From contig OZ023265.1 of the NCBI GenBank assembly GCA_964006375.1, positions 168,230,533 to 168,294,532 on the forward strand: 64,000 nt of DNA, written 5' to 3'. Source of the DNA: Tillus elongatus. Taxonomy: Eukaryota > Arthropoda > Insecta > Coleoptera > Cleridae. A program made the translations under genes and the position numbers. The notes beneath the pieces are model-generated. The model ran no database searches. It worked only from the letters and a program-made list of their open reading frames with translations, and was not told where the DNA came from. Position 1 is the first letter of the stretch; each line of letters begins with the position of its first letter. Positions 25,557-41,185 of the stretch are shown one piece after another.

Positions 25557-25987
25557 AAAGTTTTCTTTGACAATTAATGACTGCGAATTCTGTCTAAAAT
25601 ATAGTAAGTCGACTTGCTGGTGGAGGAAGCGGTATATAAGTCTATCTCTCGCGCAACATTATTCAGTGCAATTTTCGAGTCAAGTTGAGTTCTTTCTGAA
25701 AGTACAGTTCCTTCTATCAATTCCAGTTCTTTCAATTCAGTTGGGTGTGTCAGGCAAAGCATATAAGACAATTCAATGCTGCTGGAGAGGACTACCTGAG
25801 CCGCACGTCGAGTACAACAAAAACCGATAAATATATGAATGAATGGGTTCTGAATTAATGTAATGTGGAAAAGTGTAAACATGTGAGAGCACTATGCGCA
25901 GGTGGTTTGGCCACAATGGATAATGATATAATAGAAACTGGTAAGTATAAGTGATATTTTTTATTTAACAAAATTAATAAAAAAACT
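25557..25987 (+). other. Non-repetitive segment with promoter-like start
   Basis: This stretch is richer in mixed sequence than its neighbours and matches no repeat in the window. It holds a TATA/initiator pair at 25633-25667. About 250 bp later an ATG in a good context (CCACAATGG, ATG at 25916-25918) is followed 25 bases on by the splice-donor-like GTAAGT at 25941-25946. It might be the leader of an LTR retrotransposon, a solo LTR, or a first exon of a host gene. No protein domain supports any of these. Confidence 0.35.
25633..25667 (+). promoter_or_regulatory. TATA box and arthropod initiator
   Basis: TATATAA at 25633-25639 and TCAGT at 25663-25667 place the initiator A 32 bases from the first T of the TATA box, the canonical spacing for arthropod RNA polymerase II promoters. 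Both motifs are short, so chance is possible in AT-rich DNA. Confidence 0.4.
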
Positions 25988-26297
25988 CTTGACGCAGCAA
26001 GTACGTTTTGGTAGCGAATGTTCATCAAATGCTTCAAATTTCAAGAAATTAATTTGATATTAACCTAAGGTTCGTTGGCTAGGCAACCAATTTTCTCGGC
26101 AAGATTTTAAGTTCATTTTCGGAAATTTTTTCTACATTGTCAAACAATAAGTTATTTTGATAAAATATGGTACATTGTTTCTACTATATAGGTTATTCAG
26201 GTAACCAAATTGATAACTGCTTGCATTAAAGAGACATATTTTCTATAAGAAACATTTCATGAAAATTCAATTCCATAACGCACTTGCTGCGTCCAGA
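25988..26297. repeat. HTE terminal module bounded by inverted repeats
   Basis: About 310 bp from CTTGACGCAGCAAGTACG to CGCACTTGCTGCGTCCAGA. The ends are inverted repeats of about 38 bp (ACGCAGCAAGTRCGTTNTGG...TTCATNAAA). The interior has GTACATTGTTTCTACTATAT and GAGACATATTT, shared by the other modules. It lies immediately beside the hairpin of the next HTE. Confidence 0.8.
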
Positions 26298-26305
26298 CTT
26301 TTTAT

Positions 26306-27464
<1,159 letters not shown>

Positions 27465-27640
27465 CTTTGAAAAATGTTTATATATTTTCAAACAATAAAG
27501 TTATTTCGATGAAATATGGTACATTGTTTCTACTATATAGGCAACCAAGTTTGATGCCTGCTTTCATCCAAGAGAGACATTTGCTATTAAAAACATTTTA
27601 AAGAAAATTCGCTACCATAACGCACTTGCTGCGTCCAGGA
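27465..27640. repeat. Extra HTE terminal-module fragment
   Basis: A second right half of the terminal module (GTACATTGTTTCTACTATAT... to ACGCACTTGCTGCGTCCAGGA) directly follows the complete one. The same double arrangement appears inverted at 41186-41620, so this variant has itself been copied. Confidence 0.75.
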
Positions 27641-28678
27641 TTTTTAATAATATAATTGAAAACCTCCTTAAATGCATCATATGGGAAATTTTTTATTACC
27701 TAATTTACCGAAATTTGCAGTTCGGGGACAGTTTGTGCTTTGCAAATAATGCAAAATGACCTTGACGGTTTTCTTTTATCAATGGTACCTGTAAAATTTG
27801 ACATTTAAAAGAAGAAAATACAGAAAGTTGGTTTATTTTTTAAAATTTTGAAAAATGTCAAATACAAAAGTTATTTAATTTTTAGTTTTCTACCTACCTG
27901 AATAATTTTGAACCACTTTGAATTTTTTTATGTTGAATTTAGATATTATTAAATGTAAAATATTTGTTCGTAGAACCTGAGGTCTATCAGTTGGCAAAGC
28001 GATCTTCTAATGTCCGTTTATGGCATTTCTCCACTAAAATACATTTTAATATTGTGATGAAAATGGGCTGAGCAAATTTTGTTGTGAAATGCTGAAGCTA
28101 GAGCAGCTTTGCATCAAGTATGGCATAATTTTATTAGCATTTTACATTTTTTTTGTGGAAAAATTCTAAGTAAAAGCATTTTTGAATAGAAAAACTATTT
28201 AGGCAGATGAGTGTACTACATCTTAACGGATCTTATCGGATTTTCATAAATTCAAATGGGCCAATAAATTGTTAGGCTAAGAAAACATGAAAAAACTCAA
28301 GGTGGTCAAAATTTGGTAGACGCGTAGAAACCTGAAAAATAAATAACTTTTATATTGGACATTTTTCGAAATTTTAAAAAATAACCCAATTTTTGAACAA
28401 CAAATTCTTTTGATTAAATACGGTTCACAATTTCTACTCATTTTTTCATTATTTATTTTGGGATTATTTGTAGAAATGTCAAATTTCTTTAACGATTATT
28501 CATAGACATGTCAAATGTCTTATTTTACTCACGTTTTGTAAATGCATTTGTTTCAATTTTATTCTGATAATTTTCTGCAGTTGAATAAACGAACTTATTA
28601 TTATTATTCATATTATATTATATGTTGCAGAAAATTCAATTTAAGTGCTAGTAAATGCGAGCTAAATATATATTTGTT
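27641..28678. other. Non-coding, nothing recognised
   Basis: About 1 kb of AT-rich sequence without a supported coding frame, RNA or known repeat end. An irregular TTATTATTA run lies near 28600. Confidence 0.4.
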
Positions 28679-30011
<1,333 letters not shown>

Positions 30012-30897
30012 TTTTAAAAATATTTTTGTGTTATTCGTTTTCCTTTTCTGTAGTTTCTAATTTTTGCTTTGATAAGTTTGTAAAGGTTTTGTAAAAACAG
30101 TTCTTTTTGACTTTACGATCCAAACTCCATCAGCTTCATTTTATAGATGACATTGTAGATATAGCGCTATTTATAAAAAATCGTGGACATATTTCTATCA
30201 GGAATAATGTACGATATCAGGCAGTAGATCCAATAATTCACCGGCTGTAGAAAAATAAAAAGCTGTAAATTTAACCAGATGTTACAGGAATTGGACCTGA
30301 GCTCTGTTAGTGAAGACATAATGTGAACGTATATCGCATAAAACTTTTACGACGATTTTTCTTGTGGCGTAATTTTAAATCTATGCACCTGATGTGATAG
30401 TGGCAAACCGCTTGATTTGTGGACGAATACTCAAACACAACAGTGAGCGGCAACAAATAGAAAATAGAAAATAGTACATAAAATTGGCTGCTATTCCGTT
30501 GACTTGAAAACAATTCCTTGTGACTCACTACGTCTCTATAGTTAGATTTCAAATGTGAGTCTCTCTCTTAACCTTTCGATTTCGTTTCGCCGTGTTCTGT
30601 TTATTACCATTTAATTTTTCTAAAGAAATACAATTTTCCGATTGGCATTCCAAACGTTAGAGTAATAAGACGAGTTAAGTCAAGAACCACTCACAGAAAA
30701 TTACTTTAATTCTTGTACTTACTTCAATTTTACAGTATATATAATCAAATTCAAATACAATAATATGGGAAAGCAAAACAAGCATGGATGTACACAGATA
30801 GTAAAGAAATCGAAAACTAGGTGAAGCAAGCACGCTCGGATCAAGCTTACCAACGGCTAAGAAAACTACAATATACTATGAACAAAAATAAAGTCAT
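30012..30897. other. Non-coding, apparently unique
   Basis: Short frames occur but none shows a motif. Base composition is a little less AT-rich than in the repeats. I see no RNA gene. Confidence 0.4.
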
Positions 30898-32396
<1,499 letters not shown>

Positions 32397-32519
32397 AGAT
32401 ACACAAGAGATGTGCACAATCTTAACGTACGAAGGAAGTATATCTTAACTATTCCAAAACATAGAAAACAGTTATTTAAACGTTCGTTTACATATAATTG
32501 TGCACATATAATAAAAAAG
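32397..32519. other. Short spacer between HTE copies
   Basis: About 120 bp with no recognised feature. Confidence 0.4.
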
Positions 32520-33024
<505 letters not shown>

Positions 33025-33488
33025 CTTTATTGGTCTTTTTGCTACAAAATCCAGTAGATAAGACATGAAAGGACTAGATAAAAACACAAGAATATAAGAA
33101 AAACAAACACAGATATCACAGACAACAGACATCTTCCTCTACAAAAATAAAAACCATAATCTTAAAATATCCAAAATTTCCAATCATCTAACAACAATCT
33201 TTTCATAAACCTAAAACACTCTAAAATCGAATTTAAAAAGTTCCGGTTCATATAATTATAAAATAAACTAATCGAAAATATCTTTGGGATATACTCTAAA
33301 AAATCTAAAATACAATTAAATAAGAACTCAAAAACAGATACACATATATACACAATATATACAAGTATAAAATAAATGTAAAAAACAAATCACAGCGCCA
33401 GAAACAAACATCACCTAAATACAGATTAAAATTGTTTGAAGTTTGTCATGGATAAAAATTCACTGATGCTATAAAAACAATGTTTCAG
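33025..33488 (-). other. Probable LINE 3' UTR with (ATT)n tail
   Basis: On the minus strand the segment ends in CCAATAAAGATTATT and runs into the long (ATT)n array, the form of a LINE 3' end with a polyadenylation-like AATAAA and a trinucleotide tail. No coding sequence remains, so it would be a strongly 5'-truncated insert into the HTE. Confidence 0.45.
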
Positions 33489-33490
33489 TA

Positions 33491-33575
<85 letters not shown>
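33489..33575. repeat. (TA)n microsatellite
   Basis: About 87 bp, immediately left of a Penelope-like element. Confidence 0.97.
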
Positions 33576-33578
<3 letters not shown>

Positions 33579-34545
33579 TTGATTGTTGTTGCCCTTACTT
33601 GGTGAAACTTGTCCATACTCCATACAGATTTGGAGACTACTTCTCTGACTTCACTGTTGGTTTTTGTAGGTGAAGGACGTAGCCAGGCGCGTGAGCTAAC
33701 TGGAGCAAGTAGCCCTTCGAATTCTGGAAGTTCTAGGATGTTCTTCAGTGCTTATTTTCTTTGACATATTTAATTAGAAAGAAGAATATCCAAGAAAGGG
33801 GAATTCATTACATTAGTTTGCTCGTTTAAAACAAGGTAGTTATTGATACCGAACATAGACCTACAATAAAAAACCGCATACAACCACTACATTTTTATAA
33901 TGACAAACGTAAACTAGACTTTTTTGAAGCTTTAGAAGTCAAAAGGCACACACACGACAATAACTACCTTGTTTTAAACGAACAAACTGATTTAATGAAT
34001 TCCCCTTTCTTGGATATTCTTCTTTCTAATTAAATATCTCAAAGAAAATAAATTTAACTATTATTCCAAAAAAGTTGTAATAAAATAATGAGTTGATGTA
34101 TGTCGATATTTTCGTTGTATAGAGACTGCTTTTATACTGTTATTGTTTAGTTATTTTATTGTTGTAACTGTTATCATAGTTATTATAGGCTAGTTCTAGT
34201 TTTTATGTTAAATATTGACATACATCACATAGACATTTTGAAAACCTCATCTGTCATTGTGTTTCATTTTATTTTCAATTTGATAAATTTTTTTGATCAA
34301 AACATCATATCATAACATAGCAACAGATATTTATTTGTAGTTGTCATGATTTCGTACTAATTCAATTTTAATCTGTCTGAAAATGCTGTCAAGCAGCGAA
34401 ACTATAGTCACAGAAGCATTGAAGAACATCCTAGAACTTCCAGAATTCGAAGGGCCACTAGCTCCAGTTAGCTCACGCGCTGGCTACGTCCTTCACCTAC
34501 AAAAACCAACAGTGAAGCCAGAGAAGTAGTCTCCAAGTCTGTATG

Positions 34546-34548
<3 letters not shown>
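33576..34548 (+). mobile_element. Penelope-like element remnant with inverted termini
   Basis: The left part (about 33610-33855) and the right part (about 33955-34545) are inverted copies: GGAGACTACTTCTCTG...GTAGCCAGGCGCGTGAGC against GCTCACGCGCTGGCTACG...CAGAGAAGTAGTCTCC. Between them the plus-strand translation KRKLDFFEALEVKRH, NNYLVLNEQTDLMN and SPFLDILLSN is the C-terminal end of a PLE polyprotein, after the GIY-YIG domain. The right arm has about 360 bp more than the left, including a hammerhead-like motif. TA arrays touch both sides. RT is absent. Confidence 0.75.
34373..34413 (+). ncRNA. Hammerhead ribozyme-like motif, G8 lost
   Basis: The order is that of a type I hammerhead: stem I CTGT (34373-34376), core CTGAAAA (34377-34383, consensus CTGANGA), one extra T, stem II GCTG/CAGC around TCAAG, then GAA. 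Stem III is AC/GT closed by TATA, cleavage-site C is at 34409, and ACAG (34410-34413) closes stem I with 4 bp. The only core change is A for G8, the nucleotide whose ribose acts in catalysis, so activity is doubtful. Hammerheads are known from PLE terminal repeats. It lies in the right arm of the PLE at 33576-34548. Confidence 0.65.

Positions 34549-34628
<80 letters not shown>
34549..34628. repeat. (TA)n microsatellite
   Basis: About 80 bp, right flank of the Penelope-like element. Confidence 0.97.
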
Positions 34629-34631
<3 letters not shown>

Positions 34632-34757
34632 TGAAACTGACCCCGGATCTGGGTTCTAGGGGTTCTAGTTCGCGCTCATTTGAAAAAATGTTTGCAAAGT
34701 CTCACTATCAATACCCCTCTATTAGTGAATTTTTTTAAATAAAAATTCACTAATAAG
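34629..34757 (+). repeat. HTE 3' hairpin side of a split copy
   Basis: AAATTGAAACTGACCCCGG, GGGTTCTAGGGG and CGCGCTCATTTG lead to the hairpin TTAGTGAATTTTTTTAAAT-AAAAATTCACTAATAA. This is the 3' side of the HTE whose 5' side is at 32520-32849. About 1.7 kb of later insertions separates the two. Confidence 0.7.
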
Positions 34758-35485
34758 TGTGCTAGTGTTGTTGATGTGTCACCTAGAATTGCAGTATTCA
34801 AACGGAAATATAGGTTATCACTTTATCAGTTGCAGTAAGCACAATTTTCATCATCTTTCATTTTGCATTTCCCCGCCGGACAGCGACTTGAAATAGCATC
34901 GAAGAAGGTTTTAATGAAAGAACAGACACCGGCCTATTTTGCAAGCTGTATGACGGAACTTGAGCCTTGCTTGCCAATGTTTGCTTTTGCAATGAATGTT
35001 ATTGTTATTGTTGTACGATACCTTGCTTGGTTTATTGGGACAATATGTTTTGGTTGTATATTGGCAAATAAATCCGTTTTCTATTATTATGAATTGCGAT
35101 GATGAAGCGACATCTCCTTTAGACTGTGATCATGATAATCATAATAATGACGCTAATTACTCGTAAATAAAAATAAAATATAACTCATGCCTACCAGACT
35201 GTAGAAGTTTTTTAAGGAATTTGCGTGATCTATTGTGCAGTAAAGTGTAGATTAGCAGAGAACATTATAAACTCATCAGAATGTGGACATAGTTGTCAGT
35301 AGCAAGTACCGTTGTTTGCAGAACTAAAGTGTAAGAAGTCGATTACCTACTAAGGTGCACCAACCACTGTGTTGTATGGACATGGATATAATGTGGAAGA
35401 ACAGACCGTGTATCCAGGATAATATACAAGGTGATTCTTATCGAAGAAATATACAAAGGTAAGTATATGTTATATGAGACCACAG
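34758..35485. other. Non-coding, nothing recognised
   Basis: A frame at 34863-35102 is hydrophobic but shows no family motif, and there is no sign of selection that I can judge. ATACAAGGTGATTC at 35427 resembles the end of the neighbouring DDE transposon and may be a fragment of another copy. Confidence 0.35.
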
Positions 35486-37899
<2,414 letters not shown>

Positions 37900-37912
37900 T
37901 ATATACATATAT

Positions 37913-38384
37913 CTATGCTTTGTTGAGACCTTGGTGTGATGTTTCATAGTAGGCTCTCCTCTGAATATCACATAACAGAAACGGTTAATACAGCAATGCG
38001 TCTCCTAGGATTCAAAATTCGTAACACCAAGTCCTTTAATAACGCTCAGTGTCTAAAAGCTTTGTATAATGGTCAAATAAGATCATAAGATCTCGTTTGA
38101 AATACGCAGCAATAGTGTTCTTACCTTTTTATAGAAAAATATAACACTATGCTAGAAGGCGTGCAAAGAAAATTTTTGAAGTATTTCGTGTTGACGCGTA
38201 ATTGAGTTTATCCTTCAATAGGCTTCTGCCACGGAGTACTTGTTTCCAGGTTTAATATGCTTTAATCTATTACATGAAAAGGTCGATTGACGTGGTTTTT
38301 TATAGAAGGTTGATCTCTATGTGCCTCCTAGACCTTTAAGCAGGTTTAGACATGCGCGAACAAATGTGTTACTTAAATCACCGA
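37913..38384 (+). pseudogene. LINE C-terminal fragment
   Basis: Translation in shifting frames gives [31 protein letters not shown], then YPSIGFCHGVLVSRFNML and LYVPPRPLSRFRHARTN. These match the post-RT and C-terminal blocks of Jockey/CR1-type LINEs (LGV-FD-KL-F..HI, LGF..RN, RPLSRF....TN). Several stops and shifts are present. The coding end continues as SPIYIML beyond a SINE insertion at 38400-38591. Confidence 0.72.
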
Positions 38385-38399
38385 TTTATATTATGCTAA

Positions 38400-38591
38400 A
38401 AGGTAAAGGTAAAGGTAAGATGCTTACTGGTAATTAGGCCATTGCTGACCCTCTTTGCTCATCTAACCTAACCTACTCTCTACCTTGAGCTCGATCTCAA
38501 CGACGACAGTGATTTGAAAAATCATCCGCCGTGAGACTCGAGTCCGTATTGGAAAGTCTGAATCGATTTTCCCGCACGGCCACGGAGGCGC
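38400..38591 (-). mobile_element. tRNA-headed SINE, family S2, with 15-bp target duplication
   Basis: Exact TTTATATTATGCTAA lies at 38385-38399 and 38592-38606. The minus-strand head starts GCGCCTCCGTGGCCGTGCGG, with A-box-like TGGCCGTGCGG and B-box-like GGACTCGAGTC about 40 bases on. The 3' tail is a (TTTACC)n repeat, seen here as AAGGTAAAGGTAAAGGT. Length is 192 bp. It interrupts the C-terminal coding region of the LINE at 37913. Unrelated in body to the S1 SINEs. Confidence 0.88.
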
Positions 38592-38649
38592 TTTATATTA
38601 TGCTAAGACTGTAAGAATGTTGTGCACAGCCATCTTGACCTATATCACA

Positions 38650-38650
<1 letters not shown>

Positions 38651-38705
<55 letters not shown>
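38651..38705. repeat. (TA)n microsatellite
   Basis: About 55 bp, first of two arrays in a local tandem duplication. Confidence 0.96.
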
Positions 38706-38707
<2 letters not shown>

Positions 38708-38753
38708 TAAGACTGTAAGAATGTTGTGCACAGCCATCTTGACCTATATCACA

Positions 38754-38754
<1 letters not shown>

Positions 38755-38818
<64 letters not shown>
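38755..38818. repeat. (TA)n microsatellite
   Basis: About 64 bp, second array of the duplication. Confidence 0.96.
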
Positions 38819-38820
<2 letters not shown>

Positions 38821-39029
38821 ATTTATTAGAATTTGTACATATATTTACCGTCGTATTTAGCTGTAGTCGTCTTATTCGGAAGCAATTTGTTTATATTCAA
38901 TGTTGTTATCGGTTTATGTAATGATTCAATTTTACATAGCCATCAGTTTTTCATTTCACTTTTAATTTTAATAATTTTAAGTGTTTAATATAAAATCATT
39001 TATTATGTTTTATACTTATGAAATTAGTA
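38819..39029. other. Probable LINE 3' UTR, AT-rich
   Basis: No gene. The position after the decayed LINE C-terminus suggests 3' UTR sequence, but no poly(A) end is obvious. Confidence 0.3.
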
Positions 39030-39120
39030 TTAAGACTCGCAACTTATAAATTTTGAAAAAAAATATGCTTCAAATAAGTGCAAACTAGGCCCCCTAGAAC
39101 ACATATCTGGGGTCAGTTTC

Positions 39121-39129
39121 ATATATATA

Positions 39130-39190
<61 letters not shown>
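39121..39190. repeat. (TA)n microsatellite
   Basis: About 70 bp with one C interruption at the start, left of a ribozyme-bearing Penelope-like element. Confidence 0.97.
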
Positions 39191-39230
39191 CTTTGTTTGC
39201 TGTACTTTCAGTGATTTGTTATTTTGTTAA

Positions 39231-39270
39231 CTGGACTGCAGTTTCGAACCGTCCCGGTTCATCATCAGGC
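39231..39270 (-). ncRNA. Hammerhead ribozyme-like motif, stem I broken
   Basis: Minus strand: core CTGATGA (39268-39262), extra T, stem II GAACC/GGTTC around GGGAC, GAA (39245-39243), stem III AC/GT closed by TGCA, and cleavage C at 39234. All core bases are present. The flanks GAGGC and CAGTT do not pair, so stem I is lost, unlike in the partner at 39703-39745. Same loop sequences as the partner, as expected for inverted termini of one element. Confidence 0.6.
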
Positions 39271-39702
39271 CTCTACTGACTATGATCGATCCTGTGTGGT
39301 CTATGTCTGATATTGTACTTTGTAATTTGTTGTAATTGGTAGTAGCTACGTAGCTACACACATTCACAAAAGAAAACACCAAGAACCAGAGATCAACCAA
39401 TTACAACTAATGAAACATAAAAAATTGAAATCTGGGAACAATATTACATTCAACTAACAAACAGTAAGAAACAACTAATGCCAGAACAAATCCAAGTACA
39501 AACATTTAAACAAAACTTAAGAAAGGCCATACAAATAGACAAATTATCAAACCACAGTGGTCAAGACAAGATACCGATACACACGACACAGTCCGAGAAC
39601 AAAACCAATCAAAGAAGAGACAACCCACCAATAGACGCTCAACGCGCAGGCGTCACGTACAATCTCAGCCATAGACCACACAGAAGCGATCATAGTCAGT
39701 AG

Positions 39703-39745
39703 CGTGCTGATGATGAACCGGGACGGTTCGAAACTGCAGTCCACG
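39703..39745 (+). ncRNA. Type I hammerhead ribozyme motif, core intact
   Basis: Stem I CGTG (39703-39706) pairs with CACG (39742-39745). The core is CTGATGA (39707-39713). One extra T is at 39714. Stem II is GAACC (39715-39719) with GGTTC (39725-39729) around loop GGGAC. G12-A13-A14 are 39730-39732. Stem III is AC/GT with loop TGCA, and the cleavage-site C17 is at 39741. Every invariant core base is present. It begins directly after the TAG of a PLE reading frame. Predicted self-cleavage would be 3' of 39741 in the plus transcript. The short stem III suggests weak activity as a monomer, as known for PLE hammerheads. Confidence 0.78.
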
Positions 39746-39824
39746 TAGCTAAATAACAAATCACTGAAAGTACAGCAAACAAATAAAATGCATATTTAAA
39801 AGTGATTACAGTGTAGTTGAACAT

Positions 39825-39828
<4 letters not shown>

Positions 39829-39896
<68 letters not shown>
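39829..39896. repeat. (TA)n microsatellite
   Basis: About 68 bp, right of the Penelope-like element and left of the HTE body. Confidence 0.97.
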
Positions 39897-39899
<3 letters not shown>

Positions 39900-40722
39900 A
39901 TCGATAACTCAAAAAATAATGGGCCGATTTTGATCAAATTTGAGTACCTTCCTTCTGAAAGTGGCTTGGATAGGTTTGTTAGCCAGGAAAATCGGCCCGG
40001 TTTTTCCCGGAAACTTTTGTCTTTTCTTTCGGAAATAACAAAGTTGTAGTAATTAAATTTGGTACGCGGATTAATGCCATAAAATCTCCAGAAAATTCGT
40101 TTAAAATAGACCCTTTCTCTGATGCTCTGGCAGCAGTTTTCGCTATTGAGTTTATCGTTTAATGGTATATGTCTTAGCTACTTTTCGTAAAAAGTCAATA
40201 AAGCTCAATATGTCCGTTCTTATACAAGATACAAGAAAAAGTTGTATACGTTAATTATAGGGTGTCTTAAACTACATCCTAAAAATATCTCTACAATCAC
40301 AGGTTGGCCCATAAGCCGTGAACCAATTTTTTTTTAAGCGAACACGCTTCATATTATTGCATTTTCCGTCGAAATATAATGCATGTTTGTAAGAAAAGAA
40401 ATTCTGGACGCAGCAGGTGCGTTATGGTAGCGAATTTTCATTAAATTCTTCAAATTTAAGTGGTTCAATTTGCTATTAACCGATAAGGTCCGTTGGACAG
40501 GAAACCAGTTTTTCGGGAACATTGTAAGTTTATTTTTGGAAAATTTTTGTATATTTTCAAAAAAAGTTAGGTTGATGAAATATGGTACCTTGTTTCTACT
40601 ATACGGGTTTTCTGGTAACCAAATTTGATGCCTGCTTTCCTTAAAAAAGCACATATTTGCTATTAAAAACATTTTTATGAAAATTCACTACCATAACGCA
40701 CTTATTGAGTCCAAACATTTAA

Positions 40723-41185
40723 CAATTGTCCTATTATTGGGCTGTATCTTTAGAATAAATGAATAGATTTGTGCGGTACCCAAAGGTGATCACAAAAAAC
40801 TGGACATTTGTGGTGTCTGAGATAAAGGCTGATTTTTGTGAATTTCTTTTGACATTACTTTTGAAGCAGACTGTATATCAACTTCAAGATCTAAACAGAA
40901 AAACAAAAAGCCTCACAATTGTACAGTTGTAACGAACTAATGAACGTTGATTTCAAGTGGTAAGACGGACTCTATCATTGTGTGAGTGGAATAACCCATA
41001 AATATTTTCTCTTGTGTCGTGGACAGTAAAACTTATTAGCTATTAGTATCATCTATTAATCAAAAAATATAAGCGTCTAGTCCTAGTGTATCTGAATGGT
41101 CATACTTTTAGGTAGAGATGCAACAAAATTCACAGAAAAACGAAGCCCTCTGGTTTCTTTCGCACATCTGTGTATCCCAAAAAAA
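40723..41185. other. Non-coding, nothing recognised
   Basis: No supported gene or repeat end in this stretch. Confidence 0.4.

Larger units (their letters stand above)
38601..38818. repeat. Tandem duplication of 50 bp plus TA array
   Basis: The block TGCTAAGACTGTAAGAATG...CTATATCACAG followed by (TA)n occurs twice (38601-38705 and 38705-38818). The unique block is part of the LINE 3' region, so the duplication happened after LINE insertion, probably by slippage or unequal exchange at the arrays. Confidence 0.85.
39191..39828 (+). mobile_element. Penelope-like element remnant with inverted hammerhead-bearing ends
   Basis: The ends 39191-39300 and about 39670-39790 are inverted copies (TTTGCTGTACTTTCAGTG...CTGCAGTTTCGAACCG against CGGTTCGAAACTGCAG...CACTGAAAGTACAGCAAA), each with a hammerhead motif. 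Between them a plus-strand frame reads MPEQIQVQTFKQNLRKAIQ and QRAGVTYNLSHRPHRSDHSQ, ending at TAG 39700-39702. I interpret it as the tail of a PLE polyprotein because of the ends and ribozymes; the frame itself shows no GIY-YIG or RT motif. TA arrays touch both sides. Confidence 0.65.
39030..40722 (-). repeat. HTE repeat with a Penelope-like element in its TA array
   Basis: Left piece: ACTCGCAACTTATAAATTTTG, GCCCCCTAGAACACATATC and GGGGTCAGTTTC, then TA. Right piece after the second TA array: CACATCGATAACTCAAAAA, the body, CAATATGTCCGTTCTTATAC, and the terminal module from CTGGACGCAGCAGGTGCG (40408) to TAACGCACTTATTGAGTCC (about 40718). The two pieces complete one element at exactly the TA array, so the sequence at 39191-39828 arrived later. 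The hairpin at the far left is lost. Confidence 0.82.

Noticed and set aside
34863..35102. 79-codon frame with hydrophobic stretches
   Set aside because: No motif, no homologous copy in the window and no promoter signal that I can defend.
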